NCBI GenBank assembly: GCA_946407705.1
Contig: CAMJPC010000002.1
Location: forward strand, 186,001 to 250,000
Length of the DNA stretch: 64,000 bases
Source: an uncultured Clostridia bacterium
Lineage (GTDB): Bacteria; Bacillota; Clostridia; Saccharofermentanales; Saccharofermentanaceae
Direction of reading: 5' to 3'
How positions within the stretch are numbered: position 1 is the stretch's first letter; each line of letters begins with the position of its first letter. Below are positions 18,864 to 27,769 of the stretch, one piece after another. The position numbers and the translations under genes were made by a program. The notes under the pieces were generated by a model that was not told the origin of the DNA, did no database searches, and worked only from the letters and a program-made list of their open reading frames with translations.

Positions 18864-21656
18864 TCACTTGACCCTTATCTTGAATATTACCGCTTTGGTT
18901 GCAGAAGGTGCGTATTCATCGTTGCCCAGAGCTCTTACGGTAACTTTGACCTTGTAGGTTCCCTTCTTGAGTTTCTTCTTGATCGTCACTCTTCCGGACT
19001 TGGTTATGGTGATCTTCTTGTTGCCGGATTTCTTAACGAAAACAAGACCTCCCTGACCCTTGTTGTAGAAAGAGATGACGCTTGTGTAAGATAACTTTTT
19101 CTTGGCCTTCTTAAGCTTCTTGTACTTGACCTTGTAAGTCTTTCCTCCCTTGATGCTCAGGGTGTTTGCTCTCCTGCTTACCGTAAACTCAAGGTCTTCG
19201 ACCTTTCCGCTGTAGTTACCCTTGAAGATTACCGAGAGCGTATATGTTCCGACAGTCTTCGGCTCAGCCACTTCATTGCCGTTAACGTCTTTTACCACAA
19301 CATCGTAATACTCGGAAGACACTCTATCTCCTTCCACATCAGTAACCACTACAAATGCGGACAACCCGCTGTCAGGGGTATATTCTTCCGCTTTCAGCGT
19401 GACCGAATCAATGTGAGGTATCGCCACATCCTTTATGATCTCGCCGCAGACGGTGCATGTGGTAACGATCCTTCCGTTCTTTTTCAGAGTTGCAGGAATG
19501 ACATTATCCTCTCCATGATGTGAGGCTTTAATGATCCAACTGTTTTCTTTGATCTCCTTTTCGCCGTTGGCGTCAGCAAAGAACTTTCCGCATGTCCTGC
19601 ATGTCCAGTATTCACTGTTGCCGTCTTCGGTGCAGGTTGCTTCCTTCGCTTCCGTTTTCTCCATTGCGTGACCGGTTGCAGGGATGATCACCTGATCCTG
19701 TGCGAGTTCCTGATTGCCGTCCTGATCCGCAAAGAACTTTTCGCATCTCGTGCACTTGTAGCACTCGATGTTGCCCGCCGTCGTGCAAGTCTCAGCCTTG
19801 GCGTTAACGTGGCTCATGACATGGCCGAGAGCGGGGATTATCCAGCTCTCAAATGCTATCTCGGTCTTTGCAAGCGCGTCTTTATAGTACTTCCCGCTGC
19901 TCTTGCTCTTCCAATATGCGGAGTTGCCGTTCTCCGTGCAGGTCGCGGCTTTCGCTTCGACCTTGACGAGATCCGTTATGTCAGATGACGGGATCGGTAT
20001 CTTGTTCGGAACCGGTCTGCCGTTGTCTTCGAGCATGGCCTTTATGGCGTTTTCCAGATCGGTTCTTGAGACCTTTCCGCGCGGATCCGCATACTTTCCG
20101 CTCTTGTCGGGAACCAGATACTCCCACTGGATCGCCCATGTGAAAGGACCCCATGCGTAGTAATCGATCTTTTTGAAATCATCGAACCAGTCTGTTCTGC
20201 CGTAGTCGAAGCCGGTCTTGTAATCCATCACCGTCGCATATCTGTGCAGCATGAGCGCAAGGTCCTGTCTCGTTACGTCTACGCCGACGCCGAAAGTATC
20301 CGAGCAGATGTTGGGATAGCCCAGGCTGATCTTTTTATTCTGTCCCCACTTAAGCGCATTCTCGTACCATGCTCCCGCGTCAACATCCGTAAAGGTGGTC
20401 TTGAGCTTTGCAACGCTCGGACTTCCGGCAAGTTCATAAAGCGTTTCCATGACCATTTCGCGGGTCATGAAATCGTCTGTAGGAAGACTTCCGGAATCGA
20501 TCTCGGTGGTGCTGTCGGGGATGTCATGAACATTGCTTGCGGTCGTAACGATCTTCGTGCAGTTATTGCCGACGCAAAGGAAGTACAAGAGCTCGTCTCC
20601 GAACTCATCGCTTCCGCCGTAGTTGATCGAGTAAGAGTATCCCGCAACATTGGGCTCGTTCTTTTTTGTGCCGTCTTTGTAAGTCTTGATGAGACGGCTG
20701 TTGTTGCCGATGTTAAGCGTGGTGAACTGATTAATGTACGACTGGAAAAAATAAAGCTGCGGATTATTGCTGAGATCGATGTTTGCTATCGGGTTGCTTC
20801 CGATATCCAGATACGCAAGCCTCGGGTTTTTGGAAAGATCGAGGGTCTTGATCGAGTTGCAGCTTACGACGAGTTTCTGAAGCTGCTTGTTATTCGTCAC
20901 GTCGATCTCCGTCACTTTGTTATTCATGCAGTTATAGTACTGAAGCTCGGGAAGATGGCTGATGCTGACATTGCCGAGACCGGGGTTGTCCCAGACGTTG
21001 AGCCGCTTGAGCTTTGTGTTCTTGGTTATGTTCAGGCTTGTCATGTTGTTCCTGAACGCATCGAGATGCGTAAGTCTCGGATTGGCACTGAAATCAAGTT
21101 TATTGAGGGCGCAGGAGCCGCACATGAGGTGCTCGAGTTCTGCGTTCTTTGAAATGTTGAGGCTCTTCAGACCGGTATTCGTATTGCATTCGAGATAAGA
21201 CAAGTGAGGATTGTTCGAGAAATCGAGTGATGTCAGTTTGCAGTCAAAGCAGTAAACCCACTCGAGTTCAGGATTGCCCGAGAAATCAAGCGAAGTCAGG
21301 GGATTGCCGGAACACCATACGGCATGAAGGTTTTTGTTCTTGCTGATATTCATCGAGCTGATGCTGTTGTTTGCGCACCACAATCCTTCAAGAGCCGTGA
21401 AAAATTCCACGCCCTTTATGCTCTTTATTCTGCATCCCTCACAATGGATGTTGATGACTCTCGATATCTCCGCGCTGCTGAGATACCCGTCTTTGCTCGT
21501 ATCGTATTCCTTTACTACGGTCCTGAAATTAGCATCGGGGAAATTGGTACTGTTGATCGCGATGCTCGCAGCCGCCTCAGCATTGAAGCTCAAAAGAGCG
21601 GGAATGGTCATTGCCGTTAATAGGGCGGCCGAAATTGAACGCAAAAGTTTATTCAT
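18864..21656 (-). CDS. Secreted leucine-rich-repeat surface protein with SLH-like and Cys-pair modules
   Basis: Signal peptide; repeated LxxLxxSxNPxLxxLxxxxN; TFTDVDAGAWYENALKWGQNKKISLGYPN SLH-like; three ATCTxxGNxxYWxC modules. Confidence 0.85.
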   Translation of the reverse strand: MNKLLRSISAALLTAMTIPALLSFNAEAAASIAINSTNFPDANFRTVVKEYDTSKDGYLSSAEISRVINIHCEGCRIKSIKGVEFFTALEGLWCANNSISSMNISKNKNLHAVWCSGNPLTSLDFSGNPELEWVYCFDCKLTSLDFSNNPHLSYLECNTNTGLKSLNISKNAELEHLMCGSCALNKLDFSANPRLTHLDAFRNNMTSLNITKNTKLKRLNVWDNPGLGNVSISHLPELQYYNCMNNKVTEIDVTNNKQLQKLVVSCNSIKTLDLSKNPRLAYLDIGSNPIANIDLSNNPQLYFFQSYINQFTTLNIGNNSRLIKTYKDGTKKNEPNVAGYSYSINYGGSDEFGDELLYFLCVGNNCTKIVTTASNVHDIPDSTTEIDSGSLPTDDFMTREMVMETLYELAGSPSVAKLKTTFTDVDAGAWYENALKWGQNKKISLGYPNICSDTFGVGVDVTRQDLALMLHRYATVMDYKTGFDYGRTDWFDDFKKIDYYAWGPFTWAIQWEYLVPDKSGKYADPRGKVSRTDLENAIKAMLEDNGRPVPNKIPIPSSDITDLVKVEAKAATCTENGNSAYWKSKSSGKYYKDALAKTEIAFESWIIPALGHVMSHVNAKAETCTTAGNIECYKCTRCEKFFADQDGNQELAQDQVIIPATGHAMEKTEAKEATCTEDGNSEYWTCRTCGKFFADANGEKEIKENSWIIKASHHGEDNVIPATLKKNGRIVTTCTVCGEIIKDVAIPHIDSVTLKAEEYTPDSGLSAFVVVTDVEGDRVSSEYYDVVVKDVNGNEVAEPKTVGTYTLSVIFKGNYSGKVEDLEFTVSRRANTLSIKGGKTYKVKYKKLKKAKKKLSYTSVISFYNKGQGGLVFVKKSGNKKITITKSGRVTIKKKLKKGTYKVKVTVRALGNDEYAPSATKAVIFKIRVK

Positions 21657-21749
21657 CTGAAGGTTCTCCTTATGACTTATGCGTCCATTCTATAAGAAGA
21701 ATCATACAGACTATGGTCGTTTATATATTTTTTGATTTACATTTTTTTG

Positions 21750-22595
21750 TCAGACTTGTTTCTTAAGCTTGTATCCGTCTTCCGCATTGCCCGTCAAAGT
21801 AAGCTTTTCTTCGTCTCCAAGCTTCACTTTGCCCATATAGACGTATTCAAGTTCCTGATTCTTTCCGTTAACGCTTTCAACGCTGAACATGCATTCCGCA
21901 TCGAAAAGCTTGTCCCTGTCGAATTTCCCGTACAACGACAGTTCGCTTATCGATAAGGTGAGTTTCTCCCCTCTTTTCATCGGCAGTTTTCCGTCAGGGT
22001 TCTTCAGTCCTCCGACCGCATTTCTTACACCTGCAGAGCCGCAATCCTGACCGTTGACTTTGTACTGCATAGATATTTCCTTGACGTCATCCGCATCGAG
22101 ATCGATCTGTATCCTGAACTCCTTCATCTCCGGATAGCAGCCTGATCTTCCCCACTCCACGTCGTCTTTGGAAACGATGTATTCAGGGGTGAATATGTCC
22201 TCCCCGTATGTGGCGAAATCACGCCAGATCACCGTCTGTCCCGCGATCCCGCTTGCATTTTTCGATATCAGATAATTGCCGAAAGGCTCTTCATTTAACG
22301 AATAGATCCTGTCGTTCTTGTCGTTGTCGACGTAGCCCAGGCAATCCTGCAATGAACTGTTTCTGAGTTTTCCGTTAAGCTTTCCGAAAGACGCATAAGT
22401 CCTTCCGTTCACATCGATAAACGTCAGGCTCGAACTGTCAGCACCGTGCGTCTTAAATGACTGCGCATTCGCCGGAAGCTCCGGTGCCCTTCCGCCCGGC
22501 AACATGATCCCGGCGCATCCGGTAAACTGCGCTGCCACGCAGAGCGCCATAGCGGCTACAAAGATTTTTATCTTCTTGATTGGATTTTTAAACAT
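21750..22595 (-). CDS. Putative lipoprotein
   Basis: Start at 22595: MFKNPIKKIKIFVAAMALCVAAQFTGCAG lipobox (ORF track start is 22700). Confidence 0.7.
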   Translation of the reverse strand: MFKNPIKKIKIFVAAMALCVAAQFTGCAGIMLPGGRAPELPANAQSFKTHGADSSSLTFIDVNGRTYASFGKLNGKLRNSSLQDCLGYVDNDKNDRIYSLNEEPFGNYLISKNASGIAGQTVIWRDFATYGEDIFTPEYIVSKDDVEWGRSGCYPEMKEFRIQIDLDADDVKEISMQYKVNGQDCGSAGVRNAVGGLKNPDGKLPMKRGEKLTLSISELSLYGKFDRDKLFDAECMFSVESVNGKNQELEYVYMGKVKLGDEEKLTLTGNAEDGYKLKKQV

Positions 22596-22648
22596 GTCAT
22601 CCACCTCCGTATCCGGGGCTATGATAACACGTTTCATTTTGATATGCA

Positions 22649-22681
22649 ATAAAATTATATTGTTATTCGATATAATTTTAT
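22649..22681. repeat. Perfect 12-bp AT-rich inverted repeat in divergent intergenic region
   Basis: ATAAAATTATAT-TGTTATTCG-ATATAATTTTAT. Confidence 0.75.
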
Positions 22682-22792
22682 CCATTAACAGATATTGCAA
22701 GGCATGCCGTCCGATTATTATTGTCAGCCTGATTTGCTATTGATATTATTATCTAAGTACCAATGCCGGTACTTTGGAATTGGAGGATGGAA

Positions 22793-23680
22793 TTGACTGT
22801 TTTAAAGAGTACTCTCTGCCCGACATGCGGCGGACTGCTGGACATAGATGTTGACAAGCAGATGTATATTTGCCGTTTCTGCGGCGTTTCTTTCGACTAC
22901 GAATATTTCCGCGAGGATAACGTTAAAGACGTTGCTTCCAAAGCGATAGACAGAAGCGAGTTCGGTTCGGCCAAAGACGCGTATGATTTCATGCTTACAA
23001 AAGATCCGCACGACTTCGAGGCGCTTAGAGGTCTCTTCCTCTGCGAAAACAAATGGAAGACCATGCACCCGATGCTCAAGGAAAGCGTCGTTCATATTAC
23101 AGCCGATGATCCCGCTCTGCTCAATGCGTTAGAGAACTGTCTTCCCGAACACAAAAGCTACTTTGAGAAAGTCCGCGAATCACTTAATGAACTTAAGCAT
23201 TACAGGGATCTCCTGGATGAAGCCCGTGAGATCGATGAGAAGAAGACAACCGCCGAAAAAGTGTACGACCAGATCAAACAGGAGTACACCATAAATGCCA
23301 GCAGATTCACATCTCAGATCGAAGAATACCGTGAACTGGAAAAGGGCGAACGCGATGCAATCGGCATTGTCGTGTCCGTCATTCCTTTGACGTTGTCCGT
23401 AGTCGCCATCTGGAGCCATGCATGGTGGTTCTTCATCGTTGTTGCGGTAATAATATTGGCTGCCGTGATCGGCTACAACGTAAAGAAAGCAATTACAGCA
23501 AAACGCATCATTGCCAGAATGGGTCCTGCCAAAAAAGAGGTGGCGGAGCTGTCCGACATGCACAAGGCGAAAAGCACCGAGGCAGTTCAGTCTCTCCAGA
23601 AATACAAGCAACTTGTAGGCGAGTTCATGGACATGGATCCCGTGCCCCAGAAAGCACCTGAGGAGAAAACGGTCATCTGA
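22793..23680 (+). CDS. Zinc-ribbon, coiled-coil, two-TM protein
   Basis: CPTCGGLLDIDVDKQMYICRFCG; likely TTG start at 22793 six nt after GGAGG (ORF track start is 22763). Confidence 0.7.
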   Translation: MTVLKSTLCPTCGGLLDIDVDKQMYICRFCGVSFDYEYFREDNVKDVASKAIDRSEFGSAKDAYDFMLTKDPHDFEALRGLFLCENKWKTMHPMLKESVVHITADDPALLNALENCLPEHKSYFEKVRESLNELKHYRDLLDEAREIDEKKTTAEKVYDQIKQEYTINASRFTSQIEEYRELEKGERDAIGIVVSVIPLTLSVVAIWSHAWWFFIVVAVIILAAVIGYNVKKAITAKRIIARMGPAKKEVAELSDMHKAKSTEAVQSLQKYKQLVGEFMDMDPVPQKAPEEKTVI

Positions 23681-23811
23681 AATACGTGCTGAACGGCACA
23701 TCATTTTCGAATGCCTTTCAAAAATTTTTTGAATCCATGCAACATTTTCGAAATCCGGTCTGTATTTAGGGCATAAACCAAATCACAAACCACAAACGGA
23801 GGCACATAAAA

Positions 23812-24516
23812 ATGAAGAACTTTACAACAAAGATCATGGCACTCGGACTTACCGCAATCCTGCTCACAGGCGCAGTCACTGCATGCAAGACTACAAAGAG
23901 CGGAGGCGCTGCCGAAATGAATTCACAGACAAAGATCGAACAGACAGTAGGCGGATGGAAGGTCCCCGAATCAACGGAAGTCACCGAAGAACTCAAGAAG
24001 TATTACCAGGCGGCATGCAGCAAGTATGACGGCACCGGCAGCGGTCACGAACCTGTCGCGCTCCTTGCGACACAGGTCGTAAACGGAACGAATTACTGCT
24101 TCTACTGCGTGTCAACAGGAAGGTCTTCCAGCGGTCCTCTCTCTCCCGTCATCGCATACGTCAACGTAAAACCTTCGGGCGAAGCTGATTTCATCAAGAC
24201 TGACAGGGACATCCTTCCCGGAAGCGGCGAACAGGTGCCCGGCGGCTGGGAAAACGCAGAAGATTACAAGATCACCGATGAAGTTAAGAAGATCATCGAA
24301 AAGGCTTCCGCAACACTTACAGGTGCAACATATGAGCCCGTTGCCTACATCGGTTCACAGGTCGTATCCGGAAAGAATCACTACATCCTCTGCAAGATGA
24401 CTCCTTCCGTAAAAGAACTGAACGGCGCTGTATCTTATGTTTTCGTAACTGTCTATGAGAACCTCGAGGGCAAGTGCGAGATCACAAACACAACAGACTA
24501 TAAGCTCGGGATCTGA
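23812..24516 (+). CDS. Putative lipoprotein
   Basis: MKNFTTKIMALGLTAILLTGAVTACK lipobox; duplicated GGW(K/E)...EV(T/K) segments. Confidence 0.7.
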   Translation: MKNFTTKIMALGLTAILLTGAVTACKTTKSGGAAEMNSQTKIEQTVGGWKVPESTEVTEELKKYYQAACSKYDGTGSGHEPVALLATQVVNGTNYCFYCVSTGRSSSGPLSPVIAYVNVKPSGEADFIKTDRDILPGSGEQVPGGWENAEDYKITDEVKKIIEKASATLTGATYEPVAYIGSQVVSGKNHYILCKMTPSVKELNGAVSYVFVTVYENLEGKCEITNTTDYKLGI

Positions 24517-24549
24517 CAACAACTCCTAAACATATAACGACCCAAACGG

Positions 24550-24580
24550 AAAAGCAGTCTCAAATGCGAGGCTGCTTTTT
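24550..24580 (+). terminator. Rho-independent terminator
   Basis: AAAAGCAGTCTC-AAATGC-GAGGCTGCTTTTT. Confidence 0.75.
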
Positions 24581-24587
24581 CACTGCA

Positions 24588-25022
24588 TCAAAGCCACTGA
24601 ATGAATGCGGTCTTGTCGGAGCTGTTGTATCCGGCGTTCCCGTAAAATCTCAGCGTCGCAGGGTCTTTGGAACCCGTCAGGAGCATCATCTTGTAGCAGT
24701 TCTCTTTCTGAGCCAGAGACTTTGCATAGTCGAGGCATTCGCGCGCATAGCCGTGGCAGCGGTAATCAGCGTGAGTCACGACGTTTTCGATGAAGGCGTA
24801 AGCCCGTACGCCGCGCGTCAGATTCGGTATTATCACGCAGACGCAGGACGATACTATCTTGCCGTCGACTTCATTGACGATGAGATGGTGATTTGGATCG
24901 CCAATTATCTGTTCCCAGGCCGAGCGCAGCTGCTCGCCATCTTCAGGAATGCTTTCTTCGTGGAGATGCAGATACAGCTCCAAAAGAGCGTTCAGATCGT
25001 CAAATGCGGCTTCCCTCAACAT
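24588..25022 (-). CDS. GNAT family N-acetyltransferase
   Basis: VVTHADYRCHGYARECLDYAKSLA. Confidence 0.8.
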   Translation of the reverse strand: MLREAAFDDLNALLELYLHLHEESIPEDGEQLRSAWEQIIGDPNHHLIVNEVDGKIVSSCVCVIIPNLTRGVRAYAFIENVVTHADYRCHGYARECLDYAKSLAQKENCYKMMLLTGSKDPATLRFYGNAGYNSSDKTAFIQWL

Positions 25023-25058
25023 ATCTCATACCTCCTGCCTTACTTCTCATTCTTCGGT

Positions 25059-26489
25059 TCATACGGCACTGAAATGAAGTCTTTCTTTTGGTGGTACGAG
25101 CAGACAGACCGTCTCGATGTGCGGCGTGTGCGGGAAAAGATCCACCGGAGTCACTTTCTTTATCTCATAATCTTTCGTAAGGATCTTAAGGTCCCTTGCG
25201 AGCGTCGCCGGGTCGCAGGACACGTAGACCACGCTCTCCGGGGCGATCTCCGTTATCCTGTTGATAACGCCGGGATCCATTCCCTTTCTCGGCGGATCAA
25301 CGATCACGGCATCCGGATGTGAGAGCTTTCCGTTCTTTATCAGAGCCTTCATGTCCGTCTTCAGAACGTCTTTGCAGATATAGCTGCACTCGTCTGCGCC
25401 GCCTTCCGGAAAAGCAAGCGAACGGTTGATCTTGGCTGATTCCACGGCTTCAGGGACCGTCTCGATCCCGAAAAGGATCTGCCCCGGCTTCTTGATGCCG
25501 ATCCCGAGCGTTCCGCAGCCGCAATAAAGATCAAAGATCACCTTTGCGTCAGAACACCCCTCCGATGCAAGCTCAGCAAGCTTTTCAGCCTGTTCGGTAT
25601 TCACCTGGAAGAACGAGCCGGCCTTGACGCGCATATGTCTTCCGCAGAACTCCTCGTCGTAGTAATCCTTTCCGCAGAGCGTTGCTCTCATTCCGCCCCT
25701 GGTGCGCCTGGAAGCCTTGTCCGGGCTGATCCTCAGCGTGATCCCGTTTAGCAGATAACCGTTCTCTTTGCATGTCTCCTCAAATGCGGAACGGACCCCT
25801 GCGGACATGATGTAATTGGTGCAGTCCCTCAAGACTATCTCATGAGGGGCGGTGCTGCCGCTGACAAACTCGGCAAGAAGCTGCTTTGTCCTTCTTGATG
25901 CCCTGAGGACAAGTCCTTCGAATAGGTTGGTCGGCGCCCTTTCAAAGCATTTCTCGAGTGCGCTGCGAAGAAGCGTGAATATCTCATATTCGATCAGTTC
26001 ACCGTCGTAATCCGCAAGTTCGTGGGTGCCCGATGCGAAAAGGCCTACACTGCCGCCTGCGATGGCGTACTGCATGTGGTTTCTGTATCTTTTCGGCGGA
26101 TCGCAGGGCACGATGGGATTCATTACGGAATCAAGCAGATTCCCGTCAAAACGTCCTATCCTCTCAAGGCACTCCCTGACCCTGGATGCTTTGAATTCAA
26201 GCTGTGCGGGATAACTGAGCAAAGCGAGCGGAAGGCCTCCGCAGAGAAGCTTTCCGGGCTCGAAAGGCGACAATCTTGAGGGGGACGTTTCAAAAACTGC
26301 AAGCGCCTCGCATACGGAGTATCTTGCGGAAGAGGATATCTCACGGCATGAGATCTTTTCGCCGGGGAAGACGCCCTCGCAGAAGAAAGTCTTGCCCGAA
26401 GGCATCTTTCCTATGCCGCGTCCTGCCTCGTCAAGGCCCGTGATCACTGCGTCAAACGGCTCTTCCAACGCCCGCACTCCTTCTGCCAC
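25059..26489 (-). CDS. 23S rRNA (uracil-5-)-methyltransferase family (RlmD/TrmA-like)
   Basis: VIFDLYCGCGTLGIG, VIVDPPRKGMDPGVI, YVSCDPATLARDL. Confidence 0.9.
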   Translation of the reverse strand: MAEGVRALEEPFDAVITGLDEAGRGIGKMPSGKTFFCEGVFPGEKISCREISSSARYSVCEALAVFETSPSRLSPFEPGKLLCGGLPLALLSYPAQLEFKASRVRECLERIGRFDGNLLDSVMNPIVPCDPPKRYRNHMQYAIAGGSVGLFASGTHELADYDGELIEYEIFTLLRSALEKCFERAPTNLFEGLVLRASRRTKQLLAEFVSGSTAPHEIVLRDCTNYIMSAGVRSAFEETCKENGYLLNGITLRISPDKASRRTRGGMRATLCGKDYYDEEFCGRHMRVKAGSFFQVNTEQAEKLAELASEGCSDAKVIFDLYCGCGTLGIGIKKPGQILFGIETVPEAVESAKINRSLAFPEGGADECSYICKDVLKTDMKALIKNGKLSHPDAVIVDPPRKGMDPGVINRITEIAPESVVYVSCDPATLARDLKILTKDYEIKKVTPVDLFPHTPHIETVCLLVPPKERLHFSAV

Positions 26490-26558
26490 AGATTTTTAAA
26501 GTTATTATACCTAAGTCGTGGTAAAATTAGGAGAATTCCAAGGAGGAACTGCATGGCT
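26425..26558. repeat. 134-bp direct repeat, copy 1 (methyltransferase 5' end + intergenic + RBS + ATGGCT)
   Basis: Gap-free alignment to 27636-27769 (offset 1211), 4 mismatches counted by eye. Confidence 0.95.
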
Positions 26559-27629
26559 CCAGCAAGCGAAACAGATTTTTCCCCCTCAAGATCATTGAAC
26601 AAAAGCCGGGTGGATTACTTGGATCTTGCCAAAGGGCTTTGTTTTATCGCAGTCGTCCTCGGTCACTTGGGCGAACCTGCAATCAATCATTTCGTTTTTA
26701 CATTCCACCTTCCGGTATTTTTTATCATCACGGGATACTTTATCAATCCGAATACCGATATAATCACTCTCATCAAAAAGAAGCTAAGATCCCTTATCAT
26801 TCCATATTATATTGCCTGCTTCCTTCTCACCCTGTCTTCCATAATAATCCGTGTTTTTAAAGATCACATAAACATCAAAGGAATACTCAAGTTATTGGAA
26901 TTAAATCTTATCGCATCAGTATATGCAGCAGGCGAAAACTGGTATGTTCCATTCTTCATTCTGGGCATAGGAGCAATCTGGTTCTTATGGGCATCATTTT
27001 GGGGTGTGATGATCTTCCGGGTTATAAAAATACTTCCGACAATACCGAGAATCTTGATTGTTGCCGCACTGGTTGTCGCAGCAAAGTATATAGCTGAATA
27101 CGTATTCTTCCCACCACTTAGCATTCTGCCAGGTTGCATGGCAGTTCTGTATGTTTATGCAGGATATGTTTGGCGAAAAAACTCCGATCGGCTTGCTACA
27201 CTAAAGCTTTGGATTAAAGCACTTCTCATACTATTCTCGATTGTTGTTTGGGGAGAATTTGTTATCAATTTCGAATCATTTGGGTTAGTCAATTGCGATA
27301 TTGGACGAGGATTTCGGGATGTGTTTGCCAGTTTATGCGCATCAGCCGTAGTAATATGTTTCTCGTTCCTGATTGAGAAATACATACCCTTAATAACCCG
27401 CCCCTTTTGCTTTATCGGGAAATACAGCATCGTCGCATTGATTGCTCACATTATTGAAATGAACTCATTCCCGTGGGACGATCTCATCCGTATGATACTG
27501 GGAGATAATATTCCGCATATAGGCATGTTATTGCTTTTGATCACATTCAAGTTTGCTTGGATTTCACTTTTTACCATTGTCATAACACGCTTCAGAGCGA
27601 CACGTAAACTATTTGCCTTAAAGACATGA
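26553..27629 (+). CDS. Acyltransferase 3 family membrane protein, lying between direct repeats
   Basis: VDYLDLAKGLCFIAVVLGHLGEPAINHFVFTFHLPVFFIITGYF; ~10 hydrophobic segments; AT-rich. Confidence 0.85.
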   Translation: MAPASETDFSPSRSLNKSRVDYLDLAKGLCFIAVVLGHLGEPAINHFVFTFHLPVFFIITGYFINPNTDIITLIKKKLRSLIIPYYIACFLLTLSSIIIRVFKDHINIKGILKLLELNLIASVYAAGENWYVPFFILGIGAIWFLWASFWGVMIFRVIKILPTIPRILIVAALVVAAKYIAEYVFFPPLSILPGCMAVLYVYAGYVWRKNSDRLATLKLWIKALLILFSIVVWGEFVINFESFGLVNCDIGRGFRDVFASLCASAVVICFSFLIEKYIPLITRPFCFIGKYSIVALIAHIIEMNSFPWDDLIRMILGDNIPHIGMLLLLITFKFAWISLFTIVITRFRATRKLFALKT

Positions 27630-27635
27630 TAACAG

Positions 27636-27700
27636 GCCTCGTCAAGGCCCGTGATCACTGCGTCAAACGGCTCTTCCAACGCCCGCACTCCTTTTGCCAC
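27636..27700 (-). pseudogene. Truncated 5' remnant of the RlmD/TrmA-like gene
   Basis: MAKGVRALEEPFDAVITGLDEA versus MAEGVRALEEPFDAVITGLDEA of the intact gene; then diverges into the antisense of the acyltransferase gene. Confidence 0.9.
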
Positions 27701-27769
27701 ATAATTTTAAAGTTATTATACCTAAGTCGTGGTAAAATTAGGAGAATTCCAAGGAGGGACTGCATGGCT
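27636..27769. repeat. 134-bp direct repeat, copy 2
   Basis: See 26425-26558. Confidence 0.95.

Noticed and set aside
20244-21152. 302-aa plus-strand ORF opposite the LRR gene
   Set aside because: Shadow of leucine-rich repeats, no independent support.
26553-27629. IS element or transposon as the cause of the 134-bp repeats
   Set aside because: No transposase, no terminal inverted repeats, and 134 bp is far longer than normal target-site duplications.
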